64,000 nucleotides of DNA, taken from assembly GCA_039881145.1 (NCBI GenBank), contig JAYKKI010000003.1, forward strand, positions 5,041,001 to 5,105,000, in the 5' to 3' direction. Source of the DNA: Druceiella hillmani. Taxonomy: Eukaryota; Arthropoda; Insecta; Lepidoptera; Hepialidae. The notes below the pieces were generated by a model. It was not told the DNA's origin, searched no databases, and worked only from the letters and a program-made list of their open reading frames with translations. Positions 26,721 to 38,129 of this stretch are shown one piece after another (the stretch's first letter is position 1; every line of letters starts with the position of its first letter). Both the position numbers and the translations under genes were made by a program.

Positions 26721-27265
26721 TAATCAATGCTATTAGGCTACGAAATAGCTTCACTTCTTTGCGCAAATTTTTTCTTTGATTTTATGACCGCAAACATTTG
26801 GATCTATTACCAATGTGTTCAGGTATTTAACATAGTCCATGGACTCGAATATAACATTATTAAAAATAGCAGAGAATCATAAAAGAATATAATATAGCCC
26901 AAAAAAAGTATATTTTGTTCATACAATTCACTCTATGAATTAAACTGAGTGGAAAATATTGAGGAATTATATGCAAAATTTCAAATATTTCCAAAATATC
27001 ACCATCCAATATGTTTATACAGGGAATAAAGATTTATATTTTTTTTCATAACCATGCTCCATATTTACTCAGTTTGGCCCACTGAATCGTCTTTATGAAT
27101 AACAAACATGTTATTTGTTGCACATACCTTTGTAAATATTTTTTTTGATCCTGTAAACAAAAAATTAAAACCTAATTATTTAAATAATGTATAGTTTTAT
27201 TATAAATCCACAGCTACAAGAATAAAATCTATATTACTCTTCCGTTTTTACTAATAACCTTGTGT

Positions 27266-27330
27266 GTGATATGCAATATTATGAAGCGTAAACCCAGATG
27301 GGGTTTACGCTTCAAAATATTGCATATCAC
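27266..27330. repeat. Near-perfect 30-bp hairpin with 5-nt loop
   Basis: The left arm (27266-27295) and right arm (27301-27330) are reverse complements over 30 bp with one mismatch (atattatgaag against cttcaaaatat). The loop is agatg. The outer ends are gtgatatgcaatatt and aatattgcatatcac. It is the longest of the six hairpins in the window. Confidence 0.93.
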
Positions 27331-27984
27331 TAAAAACACTTTTTAGATATTCTGAATATTATTAATGTTATTATGGAACATTTACATATATTTCAAATTG
27401 TTGTGCGTTAGCATGACTTTTTATAATGGAGAAGTTAGTTCTTTACTTTAACTAAATTAGTAATCGTTTATATTCCATAAAATATTTTTACAAGAAAATT
27501 TAACCATCTTCGAATAACCGCTGAATATGAAGCGCACCAAAACGTATGACATAATGTTAATTCTTGTACTTAATTGGGCATTTTGCGGTTCAATATCATT
27601 TTTGAATGTAAATACATTTTCAAAATACTTCTATATACCTATACATACTAAGTATCTATTTATTGATAATATTGCCGTTATCTATCTTTGTTTACATGTG
27701 TAAACAATGACATGTAGCACCTAGGCTAGGTTCCACAGTAATAATTAAAGCTTAAATAGATACCTTTGAAATGGTATTCATTATGATTGCATGCATAATA
27801 TTGAGTCGCACTTAACCTATACAAATAATATGTTTATGAATTATATACAATTATGAAATATGTAATATTTAACACTTCTACATTAACCTCTACCTCCCAT
27901 TTTTAATGGATGAAGGCGAAAATGTTTCGTTTAACGAAAATATTTTCCTTAAACTAGCATATATTTACATAATATTTCAAACGC

Positions 27985-28690
27985 ACTGATCAATATGACT
28001 AACGATATACGTCTGACCATGAGTAAGGCCCAACTATCTGTTCTGATGTCACAAGATTTCGGTAACGATTCAATTCCGTGATTTTGGCATTTTGATACAT
28101 CGGCTTAAGTCATTACATCTATCACAGGCGTGTCTTGATTGGTTCAATTACTATCATTATGGCTGTAAATACGCAATAAAAATTTGAATAATCTTAAAGT
28201 TATTCCAAGTTGACTAATGTCATTACTGGCGTACCTCAACGGTGCTACTGGCGTGGTGTTCTGTGCCCATTTTGTTTATTTGTATTGATTCCGTAGTTCA
28301 ACAACTGTTACATTTACACGCTAATAATCTTCAAATATACTTCCAGTACGGTGCTGATGATATTTCTTCCTATATTGCTATACTGAATGCAGAACTACAT
28401 TTAATCGATTAGTAAGCTAGTGAACAGGGTCTTCTAATCGCTCATTTAAATCGCAGCTCTCTTTATTCATTGTCAGAAATTTTTGTTGAAAATACGTGGT
28501 GCTGTTCATTAAGGCTTTGTTATCTTTTTTACTTAATCTGTAAAAGATTTAGGACTACTGACTGATCAGTATCTCACATGATACACTTGTGTAAGTGATT
28601 TCACTTGTAAGATTATATTAAAAGTCTACCCTTTCAAACGGATTCAAAATTTTCTTCCGTTGAAATCTAAAAAATTATTGTATGAAGAAT
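27985..28690 (+). pseudogene. CR1-like LINE reverse transcriptase, decayed
   Basis: In plus-strand frames interrupted by frameshifts and stops, conserved LINE blocks appear in the right order. These are: TNDIRLTMSKAQLSVLMSQD (domain resembling 'DI..A.D......L.LLDF'), an 'ITGVPQ' type turn, CPFCLFVLI ('GPLLFSL.IN'), then LHANNLQIYFQYGADD at the catalytic 'YADDLQIY' box, and a thumb-like stretch ending KIILKVYPFKRIQNFLPLKS. The catalytic box has lost its Asp pair. Spacing matches insect CR1/Jockey-group elements. It is 5'- and 3'-truncated and dead. Confidence 0.75.
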
Positions 28691-29135
28691 AATTTTTTAT
28701 TTTAAAATATGTAAAATTAAGAAATATTGAATAAAAAAAATATTTGTTATTATGAAATAAAAATAATGAAAAATATTGTATAAAGAAATATTTTTACTGT
28801 GATATATATACAATTAAAGAATATTATAAAAATTATTGGTGGTTCCAAAATAAGTCATTGTTTGAAAATGGAAATATGTTTGCAGAGAGACCCATGAATG
28901 CACTTTTTGCAATATATATATCTGACTATAAAAATTGTAAATATTTTGGCAAGCTTTGATTCAATTAAATTTTCAGATCTAGTAAACAATTAAGATAGTA
29001 TCGGCTAGCTCTCTCTCTTGGATAAGTACTTCACATTACCGATTCCGTGATAACAAACTCTCTTTTAATTCTATACTGATCTTTCAGAACAATCTTACTA
29101 TTGTCCCAATAAAATACACCAACATTTTTAAAGGA

Positions 29136-29193
<58 letters not shown>

Positions 29194-29556
29194 TCATTTA
29201 TTATTTGATCAACAGTAATAATTGAATAAATTTATTCTCGATTTACCGCAATTCATGTAATTCTATATATTTACGAAAAGGCTTTGTTCCTCTATTTTTA
29301 AGAAGTTTTCTCCTATGCACAAGGTAGTCTCTGTCCATGATAAGAGATGGTGTATAATTTATTTAATTTATTCTAGGATCTGACATTCAATATTAATATT
29401 TCAATTGTACGTATAACAAATTTAAAACGATTTGTACTTTGTACAATTTTCTCGAGGAAATTGAACTTTATTATATTTCAATTTAAAAGCAGTGAGTTTA
29501 TTTTTTCACTATTTGTCGTCGTAATCACTTATTTGCGCATTAAAAATAGCTTTACG
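28691..29556. other. AT-rich non-coding with a (TA)n microsatellite
   Basis: The microsatellite lies at about 29139-29193. Nothing else could be recognised. Confidence 0.6.
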
Positions 29557-30752
29557 AATTGCTCACTTCAAGATGTTGTCATGCAACGAAATCTAAGTCA
29601 CGGTTAAAAATGTAAATAAAGGGGAAATAATAATACGTTACGTAGTTTCATTCAGTTGTGAATAAAAATTAAGTGATAATAAATTTCTAAAAAAATAACG
29701 CCAAATATATTCAATATCCTTAAAGTATTTTCTTAAAGACAGAGTTTGAGAAGCACACCCCCGTAAAAAATTGACTTCAATGAAATGGCATTGTATCTCA
29801 GGCTGAAAACATTGCTCTTTTATAATGTTAAAATCGTCAAACATACTGCAAATATTTTAAATTTTTACAGGTATACATGATGATAACATAAATTTATTTT
29901 TAAAAATGTATTTAACAAAGTATAATATATCGTGAAGTGACAGAGTTCGTAATTGGGTTGTTTAACCCTAAGATAATTCAAATAAATTTATGCATAACTT
30001 GACAGAGCCCCTTCGATGAAATTATAAATGCCTATTCCTACATGAATTAGGGAAAATTTTAGTCAAGTTTAGTAATATCAAGACAGGCAAAGCACTTTCC
30101 TCCTTTAGCAACTTTTCTGCCAAACCATTGAATAATATGAAAATTCATATTGTACTGTAAATCATGGACCAGCTAAAAAAAGGCATAACTTATAATTAGG
30201 TTACTGATAAAATTTTACCTTGATAAAAATCTCTTAGTTTTCGAGATATGGACACTTTTTTAAAATTTGTAAAAATCACTACTTTGTCGGTTTTTTGGAT
30301 GCCACGGCTATAAATTAACTCTAGTTGTTATATTTTTCGTAGTTAAGTGTAAGTCAGTAAATAAGTTTTTTGAATGAATTGAAAACTAATACGGTTCTTT
30401 AAAGAAAAAATTCAAATACTTACGTTTTCAAATTTTTTCATTTTAACAACCCAAATTTCACTGCTTGCGGTGAAAAAAAAAATGTACTTAGAACTGGCAA
30501 CTTGACAAAATTCAAAAACGTACGTTTTAGAATTTTTTAATTTTCATAATCCAAATTTCACTGCTTGTGTTGAAAAAAAATGAGCTACGTAGAACAGCTA
30601 TTTTAAAAATTTACGCATGTGATTAAAAATTTTAGTAATGAAAATGTTACCTTTAACTATTAAAAAAAAGGTATTCAAATATATTTGGCGCTAATTTTGT
30701 AGAAATTAATTATCACTTAATTTTTAACAAAAACTAAATAAATACTACGAAG
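29557..30752. repeat. Fold-back repeat element
   Basis: The left part (29638-29723) and right part (30666-30752) are diverged reverse complements over about 85 bp, sharing 'aaaaattaagtgataat' and 'cgccaaatatatt.aat.cc'. The left end begins at 29557 with aattgctcacttcaagatg, which is also the start of a direct copy at 58012-58168. A further partial direct copy follows at about 30790-30840 (tactacatcacgtagtttca). This suggests two inverted copies of one interspersed family, or a fold-back element, about 1.2 kb long. Confidence 0.6.
30405..30600. repeat. Diverged 100-bp tandem duplication
   Basis: Two units with a 100-bp offset. Both contain 'aaattcaaa.ac.tacgtttt', 'aattttttcattt' and 'ccaaatttcactgcttg(c/t)g(g/t)tgaaaaaaaa'. 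It lies inside the fold-back region. Non-coding. Confidence 0.75.
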
Positions 30753-31450
30753 TAATGAAACTGTATTTATTTTATTTAAATCTAGTAGATATAATACTAC
30801 ATCACGTAGTTTCATTTGATTGTAAATAAAAATGAAGATATTCATACTTAACCACAGAAGGCACCCATTATGAGGTAATTACCTGTCTTTCAATTTTCTT
30901 GTAAATGTATTTGTTTTTAAGTTTTTTTCATGGAAACTATTAAATACTTCTTAGAAATCATAAAAGTAATTTAAGGTTAAAAAATTTATTTTTCGTCATA
31001 ACAAATTTTTAAACTGCTTGCAATTGACTCTAATGCATTCGCGATATCAAAGCAATAATAGAAGTAATTTAAATTTTAAAAAACGTTTTAATTATGGTTA
31101 AAAATATTAAAACAACTTAATTTTAAGCAACTTTTTCTAAGTTTACGCCCTTTTAATCATATTTTTTTAAATATGCCACGTCAAAAGTAAATGTACGAGT
31201 ATCAAGAACGGCACATACGAGTATGTGTTATTCGTTTATGTGTAGATTAAATATTTTGAGTTTTGGAATTTTTCGAAAGAACCTGACAAAATTATTTAAT
31301 TTTTTTTTATTTCTTTATGAATTTTGTTTTTATCAATACTTGATGTGTGGTGATGAAAAATATGAGTACACAAAAGACAGAAAAACCTTGGAATATTAGG
31401 TAGGTGAAATAAACGGTGATATCGTCGTTTTACATAGCATCCAGACACAT

Positions 31451-31975
31451 AAATTGCTACTAATTCCAAGATCGAGCAGTGTGCAACGTAATTACTTAAT
31501 AAATTAAAAAATTACAAAACTAAATCCCGTCAGAGCCTATTATAAAACCTGATAAAAATAATTAAGAATAATACCCACAGACTTTGGAAAAAAAACCTAC
31601 TAAACTTTTTAAAATATTATCCAATATGAGCGTAAAAGTAGCTTCATATGGACACCAGATGACTACATTCGTTTCAAGAATGCTACGGATTAAACAGAAA
31701 TAAAGTGCTACTAATTCCAAAATCGAGTGGTAATTTAATGTAATTATTTAATGAATTAAAAATTACATAAATAAAACTAATTTCTGCCAGAGTTGTAGGA
31801 AATTATATCCGACCAAGCCTAATATAAAATCGGACAAAAATAAATAAGGATAATCTCCTAGATTTTGTAATAAAAAAACCTACTGAAATTTTTGAATTGT
31901 TTTCCAATATGAGCTTAAAAGTAGCTTCATATGAACACCAAATTCAAGAATACTACCAACTAAATAGTAAGTTTC
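31451..31975. repeat. Diverged 250-bp tandem duplication
   Basis: Unit A (31451-31701) and unit B (31702-about 31975) match in order: 'gctactaattcca(a)gatcgag', 'ttacttaataaattaaaaatta', 'ctattataaaacc(t)gata', 'aaaacctactaa', 'ccaatatgagc.taaaagtagcttcatatg(g/a)acacca', 'ttcaagaat.cta'. Unit B has about 20 extra bases. Identity by eye is near 80%. No coding sequence recognised. Confidence 0.82.
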
Positions 31976-32469
31976 TGATAAGAAATCGTAAAAATCGTGT
32001 GAACGCCTTATGACAAAGCCTAGTACTTTGTAGATTTTCCGATGGATTTAGACGGTATGATTGTAAAATTTGAAATGGTTATCTATAACTACACAGAGAT
32101 TCTGCATGGATGAAATGTTTTCAAGTGTAGTTCTGTTTAGCTTATTGGTATTAGCACAAAGGGGACAAATAAGCAGAAGTATATCATCATTTTAAATTTG
32201 CTTACATCATAATGTATCTTGCTGCTTGAACTTCATTAGAATACTGATTCGATGTCATGATAAATAAGCTTTCAATCAAATTGACTATTGACACCTAGGA
32301 ATTTTGAATCAGTGGCAAACAGACAGGAAATTAATATTTTAACAAATAATGATAATATTGCAGGTTTACAATATTTTATGTTGGGTTTAAAAACGGGAGT
32401 CATCCGAAAAGTCAAAATCTTTGAAATGGATGGAGAAGCTTCAGAACTTCTAGACAAATCTATTATAAT

Positions 32470-33790
32470 AGTAGGTAGTTTGATGATTTGGTCGAAATAG
32501 ACCTTGATTAGAAATGGTGGTAAGCCATCACGACCGGGAATATATTTTGACTGGAGTTATTTCAACAAGATCCTAATTTTAGCACAAACCACCTTAACAA
32601 TAGGCAACAGAAATCATTAATAGTGATCGAACCATTACAAAAGAAAAAAAAACTGAATCAGCATACTCATTAAAGGTGTTCACAGAGGCTGCACTCGTGT
32701 ATGAGATTTCGATGTGTGTTAAATTTTTGGGTTTTTACATCTGTTGTAAGTTCGAAAAGCTTTAGCGTAAGCATTCCGAAGGTAAGCGCTATGCAAGATT
32801 CTTATATGGTACTTTACTCGTCTTTGTCAAAAAATCAAACAATGCACAATCACATCTTAAACTATAATTATATTTTGTTTATGGTAAAAGAATTTATTCT
32901 GAATGTTACAGATAAGTGTTCAATAATGGCAAAATAATTATACCAATGGTTCATTCTGATCGGCTCTTTTATTAGGAACACGATTAATCAAAACATTGTT
33001 AACAATGTAAATAAAAAATCAACAACTTCCTTAGGGTCGTCAAGCTGTTAAGGTCGTTAGGTCTTTTCGTTATTTTGGTAGACAATATTAATTGCGTTGT
33101 AAATACTGCACGTTGTTTGTTATTCGTGGGCGACATAAAACTTTTTAGAGTTATTAAGAATACAATAGATGGCGAACGGTCATAATACATAAGCGTCGTC
33201 ATTGAGTGGGTCGCAGCAAGCGGCTTACGGCATTACCCAAACAAAAGTTCAATAGTGAGTTATAAACGAGCACAGGTTCCCACTAAATACGAATACAAGG
33301 TAACCGAAATCTCACTGCGTAGTTTGTATAAGGTTGTTGATTTGGGAGACAAAATTGATTCGCGATTGACGTTTCGTGAGCACATGGCGGATGTAGTAAA
33401 AAAATCGTTTTGGAAACTTGAATTCGTGTTGCGTAATTAAAAAAATTTTCGATGTATGTTATCAATTCGTCTGCTGAATAGTTAATTAGTACAGATCCGT
33501 TTAAACCCATGATGATGTTCATTTGAAACTAAGTGCATTTTATGATTCGACGTATGCTGGAGCGTTCAGCTGGTATCTCTATATGAGAGAGTGTGGTTAA
33601 TTCCTCATTCTATTTCTTACCTATTTCTGCTTGAGAATGCTAGGTTTTCATTACTTGCAACTCAGAAGAAAAACTGCGCTTATGAAATTTACATTCCAAA
33701 AAAAATTCCAAACCTTGTATTATTGAGTAAGCTATGATTCTTTGTACCTGAAGATTTCCTTCCCTGAGGCAATCATGACCTGTTTGATAT
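32470..33790 (+). pseudogene. Decayed LINE (CR1/Jockey-like) reverse transcriptase and thumb
   Basis: Plus-strand fragments in several frames follow the order of a LINE ORF2. At about 32500 comes a 'EIDLD..NGG.PS.PGI' stretch resembling the 'KS.GPDGI' box. Near 33115 RLLFVGDIKLFRVIKNTIDG replaces the '(L)YADD.KLF' catalytic box. At 33255-33440 SLYKVVDLGDKIDSRLTFRE matches the 'V.DLGV..D..L.F..H' block, followed by HMADVVKKSFWKLEFVLRN. The Asp pair at the active site is altered and stops and frameshifts are frequent. The 5' limit is uncertain; the part after 33000 is the most secure. Confidence 0.65.
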
Positions 33791-34556
33791 GCCACTAGAA
33801 TCGAATTATATCGGAAATCTCCATTTTGCCGCAGTATTTAACTGCTCAACCATCTGATCGGGGTCATATCAGAGTGCCATTTGTTTATGATAAGTGCAAG
33901 AAAATGTCGAAATCTGTCATTGTTATCTTTTGTAGTTCTCGTGTATTTTGTATGCATATTCAATATATACCTTATTTTGTTTTATTTTTTAACTATAAAT
34001 TATTTATAATTATGAATAGGTTAACTGTCATGTATAGATCGTCGTATGTAAATACATTTCTTTACCTTCCAGGATAATGCCTTTTATTTTGCAGATAATT
34101 AAAAAAAATCAGTTTCACAAAAATCTCACTCCATAGCAAAAGATCATCTAACACTTCAAAAGCACTTCAGTACCTGATAATGATTATATCAACCTCGAGC
34201 AGACAATGATACTGATCTGAATGTACCACCTCCTCTGGTGCTGGTAATACGCTTACGCTCGCTCCTGCATATAAAATGAACATAGTCTCAAATCCGATTT
34301 CGTTCTGATACAATTAACCACCTCATTGCACTGTTACAAGTGACAATAGGCCGTTAAATAAGTGAAAAAAACTCACGACTGATTGAGACGCAATAAGCAT
34401 ATAAAATCTCCAAGAATTGCAATACTATTACACTTAAATGAGCAACACATAAATTTGTGTTCAGAAGACAAACACAAAAATAAAGACAAAAAAACATTAA
34501 GCAGACAAAAGTGGTAATAGTGCATCTCATCGTTTGTTTTATGCAATCGTCGATGT
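33791..34556. other. AT-rich sequence without a recognised feature
   Basis: The open frame at 33826-34077 has no recognisable motif and a composition no better than chance. Nothing else identified. Confidence 0.4.
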
Positions 34557-34573
34557 TATATATATATACATAC

Positions 34574-34633
<60 letters not shown>
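34557..34633. repeat. (TA)n microsatellite, left of the LTR element
   Basis: A TA tract with a few interruptions runs up to the left LTR. Its continuation lies beyond the right LTR (39644-39813), so the retrotransposon landed inside one longer TA array. Bases 34630-34633 (atat) are the left target-site copy. Confidence 0.95.
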
Positions 34634-34634
<1 letters not shown>

Positions 34635-34991
34635 ATGTTTTTATTGGATTCTGTTTCGAACTTGTTGAAATAAAGACGTAATTGCGTTTCTGTGGATAAA
34701 AGATTTATTTACTTGTAAAACGTTCTTTCTACAATTTGCTAGTAACATTATCTTATAAACTAAACATTCACTCACCTCTGGATAAAAGAAACAATATTAA
34801 AGCCCTTATTTCGGGTTTATCATCTGAATTCGACAGGTAAGCTTTTTACAATAAAATACTGAATCAAAAACAAATCTAACCTCTCAAAATCTTTTGACGT
34901 TTTATACGAAAGCTAACAGCGACCTCTATGGAACTTATCATAGATAACGCGGCAAAGTTTAAATGAAAGGGTACCTATAGGTTTTCTTTAC
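34634..34991 (-). repeat. 3' LTR
   Basis: 358 bp; on the minus strand it runs GTAAAG...AACATT. A TATAAAA box lies at 34900-34906, about 90 bp into the LTR. AATAAA lies near 34706-34711 and again about 10 bp from the LTR end (cCAATAAAAACATT), providing likely promoter and polyadenylation signals. It is about 97% identical to the other LTR. The pol stop codon (TAA at 34988-34990) falls inside this LTR. Confidence 0.93.
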
Positions 34992-35617
34992 ATCTCCCCT
35001 CCGAGAGAAGAACAATTACAAGTGTGATTGCACGTAATTGTTCCTTTCTCAAGCGACAATGGAGTAAGTTTTGTACCGGCATCTACTTCATAAATTGTAT
35101 TAGAAATTTTTTTCAAGATCTCGTAGGGTCCAATTCTCAGTTCATCTGTTTTCTTCCTATTTAGTCGATTACCGTTTTCCACATAGACTCTATCTCCTTT
35201 TTTAAAGTCATATTCCCTCCTTGACAGGTCATATCTATTCTTATTATACTCATGAGATTTAATTGCATTTATATATGCTAATTTTCTATCTCTTCTCAGA
35301 TCTTCATTTGAACATCTTGTTTTTAGTTCTGATGGAAGAATATTTACATATTCTCCTTCAAATAGGTATTTTGGTGCAAATTTGGTAACAGTGTGTTCTG
35401 TTTCATTATATTTCTTTACACAATTCTGTGCTATTGTTGTCCATGCAATCTTTTTTTCGCTTTCATTTATTTGGCATCTTATATTATTAACTAAAGTTTG
35501 GTTCAATCTTTCGTTAAGCCCATTTGAAAAAAGAGTGTCCACCGCAGTAAAAATTATTCTTATATTGTGATCTTTCAGAAATCCCTTAAATTCTTTAGAG
35601 TTTATACCAGGATCAGG
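34988..35617 (-). pseudogene. Gypsy integrase, C-terminal part with GPY/F module
   Basis: The longest open stretch (35542-34988, 184 codons) starts just before the catalytic Glu of the DDE triad (SNGLNERLNQTLV) and continues into a positively charged linker. The GPY/F motif follows (ELRIGPYEILKKIS), the usual C-terminal end of Gypsy integrases. It ends in GGEM and TAA, the stop lying in the LTR. The upstream half of the integrase is in another frame: a one-base loss at about 35617-35620 separates the second catalytic Asp (in ILTD) from this part. No chromodomain is apparent. Function lost in this copy. Confidence 0.9.
34993..35002 (-). other. Polypurine tract (plus-strand primer)
   Basis: On the minus strand the purine run GGAGGGGAGA stands directly before the 3' LTR, separated only by one or two bases. 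This is the expected place for the plus-strand priming site. Confidence 0.85.
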
Positions 35618-37068
35618 TCCGTTAATATCATATCAATTTTATGACTTTGTGTCACTTGTTGAATAAGTTTAATAAAATCGTTAGAGCTTTGGTTTTTTGA
35701 CGTCAAGATATAAGCATACCTAGTGAAATGGTCAACTAAAAGATGCAGGTACTTTTTTGTTGACCAAGATCCCCCAAAACCACCAATTGTATCAATTGAT
35801 ACAATTTCAAATTGGTGTCTTGCTAGTCCTAAATGTGACAATAATCCATATTTCGGCTTTCTCCTTGTTTTATTTTTAATGCATTCACATTCTTCGCAAG
35901 TCTGTTTAATTTTTGCTATGATATTCTTCGCTGAATAGTATGGTGTTAATTTATTTATCATTTGTGTTGTTCCTAGGTGCAAGTAATGTGTACTTTTTTT
36001 ATCAATGTTTTGCTTAATCCTTCTGATAGTATAATTTTGTTTCTTCCTTTTCTCTATCTTATTTTTCTTGTAGTATATTTCATCTCTCAGTATAAGTCCA
36101 TTTTTATCTTTTTGTATTTCTTGATTTGAATTTTGATCTATTTTTATTTCTTCTATAGTTATTAAATTTACCACTTTCAAAGCATCATCGTCATTATTTT
36201 CACTTGGATCTAGGACTGGATTTCTGCTCAAACAATCTGCCTCTATATTTGTTTTTCCAGGATTATATTTAATTTTGAAATTGTATTGGGATAAATAATA
36301 TGTTAGGTCTCCGAGCTCCTCATCAGTTCTTGCTCTAACATTCAAGTTTTGTAGTGGTTTATGATCAGAATACACCGTAAACTCCTTTCCCATAAGCAAA
36401 TGCTGCCAGTATTTTATAGCTTCTTTTATTGCTAAACATTCTAGGTATATTGCCTTCTTCTTTTTTTGTGTATCTGTTAATTTTTTTGAAAAATAAGCAA
36501 CTAGTTTATTGTCTTCATTTTTATCAGGTTGTTTTAACATTGCGCCTATTCCTTTTGCACTTGCGTCTGTATAAATGTTTATTGGTAATTCTGGATGATA
36601 CATTTTCAGAATTGGTACAGAGCACAGTAGTGTTTTCATTTTATCAAATGATTTTTGACATTCTTCAGTCCACACGAATTTCACATCTTTCTTTAACAAA
36701 TTGTGTAACGGGTCCAAGATGATAGCACTGTGTGGCACAAACTTGTTATGAAAATTTACTTTTCCTAGGAATTGTCGTATATTTTTCCTTGTTTCTGGTA
36801 TTGGAAAGTCTTTTACTGGTACCAAATAATCTTTTAGAGGCTTCACTGAATTGTTTTCTATTATGTGGCCTAAATACTTGGCATAACTACTTGCAAATAT
36901 GCACTTGGTAAGTTTTAGTCTAAACCCTTCCGTTTGTATTGCCTCCAGTAACCGTGATATATGTGATATATGTTCTTCAAACGTTTTTGAATAAATGGGT
37001 ATATCATCTATGAAACTTACTGCAAAATCAGAGAGCTTATTCTTTCTTATGATGTTAGTCATTATCCT
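35602..37068 (-). pseudogene. Gypsy pol, central part: RT palm, RNase H, integrase N-terminus
   Basis: 486 readable codons starting just after a nonsense codon (37069-37071). The reverse transcriptase active site reads AVSFIDDIPIYSK, an F-I-D-D version of the Y-x-D-D box. RNase H follows with its acidic residues in place: YTDAS, YLECLAIKEA, YSDHKPL and EADCLSR. The integrase zinc-binding region has histidines (THYLHLG) and the CEEC pair, then the first catalytic Asp in SIDTIGG and the second in ILTD near the end. Order and spacing match Ty3/Gypsy elements. The frame ends by the frameshift at about 35617, not at a natural terminus. Confidence 0.93.
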
Positions 37069-37071
37069 TTA

Positions 37072-38129
37072 AAAAATGGCTGGAGCAGTTTTTAGTCCAA
37101 ATGGTAAGCATGTCCATTAAAAATGACCTTCCTGAGTAACAAAGGCGGTTTTGTACCTATCCTGTACTTTCAATGGAATTGACCAAAACACTGAATTAAT
37201 ATAAAACGTTGAGAAATACTTACAGTTTACTGTTTTTGTCATTAGATCTTCAATCAATGGAAATGGCTGTGATTGTGGGACGATTATCTTGTTCAATTCC
37301 CTAAAATCTATACAAAGTCTTGTTTTTCGTTCATCTTCCTTTTTATAAGCCAGAGTTACTGGGGCAGCAAACGGGCTATATGATTCCTCAATAAAATTTT
37401 TCTCTAATAATTTTGATATTTGTTTTTCTATCTCTCTTCTATCTTCAGCTATACATCTGTATGGACGATTGCAGCAGTATTTATCCACCATCAGGTCAAT
37501 ATGAGCTTCATAATCTCGTACAGTGCCGACGTCATATTTATCCTTAGCAAAGACAGTCTTAAGTTTGTCTATGAGCTCGTCAATCTCTAATTGTTGTTGT
37601 TTATCTAGATGATTAACGATCTTTTTAAATTTATCAGTTTTAATATGTTCATTGAAGTTTATTTCGTTTTTCACCTTCTCCATTTTAGGGCTTCCTAATC
37701 CTGGTTCAGTTTTGTCTCCTAGTACATCAGGAATGTTGACATTTGTATCGTTTTTTATATTAAGCTCTTCTTTCTGACCTTTTTGTGTTATTTTAAAGTC
37801 TTCATTTTGAATAAGCTTGAATTTTTTTATACAATCTAAACCAATTAGGAAATCATATTTAAAATTTTCTTTGTCTATGATAAAAATATCCTTGTTTTGT
37901 TCTACATTATATATTTTAATTCTTAATGTAACCATACCTTTAGTTTTTTTCTCACCATTAATAGTCTTTAAATTTACTATTTGTGTATTATCTGTACTTT
38001 TTTCTTCATTCCGTATATTTAATAATTTAGCATTAATTAATGACACATTTGAACCTGAATCATAAATTCCAGTTACTTTCACAGTGTCATTCAATAGTAA
38101 GTTTATTTTGATTAATGGTGGCACCTCTA
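37072..38129 (-). pseudogene. Gypsy pol, N-terminal part: protease and RT fingers
   Basis: The frame is entered by -1 frameshift from gag. The aspartic protease catalytic motif is GIYDSGSNVSL, followed by a second protease block (FLIGLDCIKKF). The reverse transcriptase begins near codon 200 with RPYRC, then SPFAAPVTLAYKK and RLCIDFRELNKI, typical of Gypsy fingers/palm. The frame is broken by TAA at 37117-37119 and again at 37069-37071, flanking the conserved LPFGLKTAP block. In related elements Gln stands at both places, so both look like single-base CAA-to-TAA (or CAG-derived) changes. There is no good internal ATG before the protease, in keeping with translation as a gag-pol fusion. Confidence 0.92.

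Noticed and set aside
33283..33522. 79-codon frame on the minus strand
   Set aside because: Shadow of the plus-strand LINE remnant, whose motifs are in the opposite frame.
34988..35542. An env-like third gene in the retrotransposon
   Set aside because: The integrase frame reaches the 3' LTR and no coding space is left; the frame reads as the C-terminal part of integrase with a GPY/F motif.
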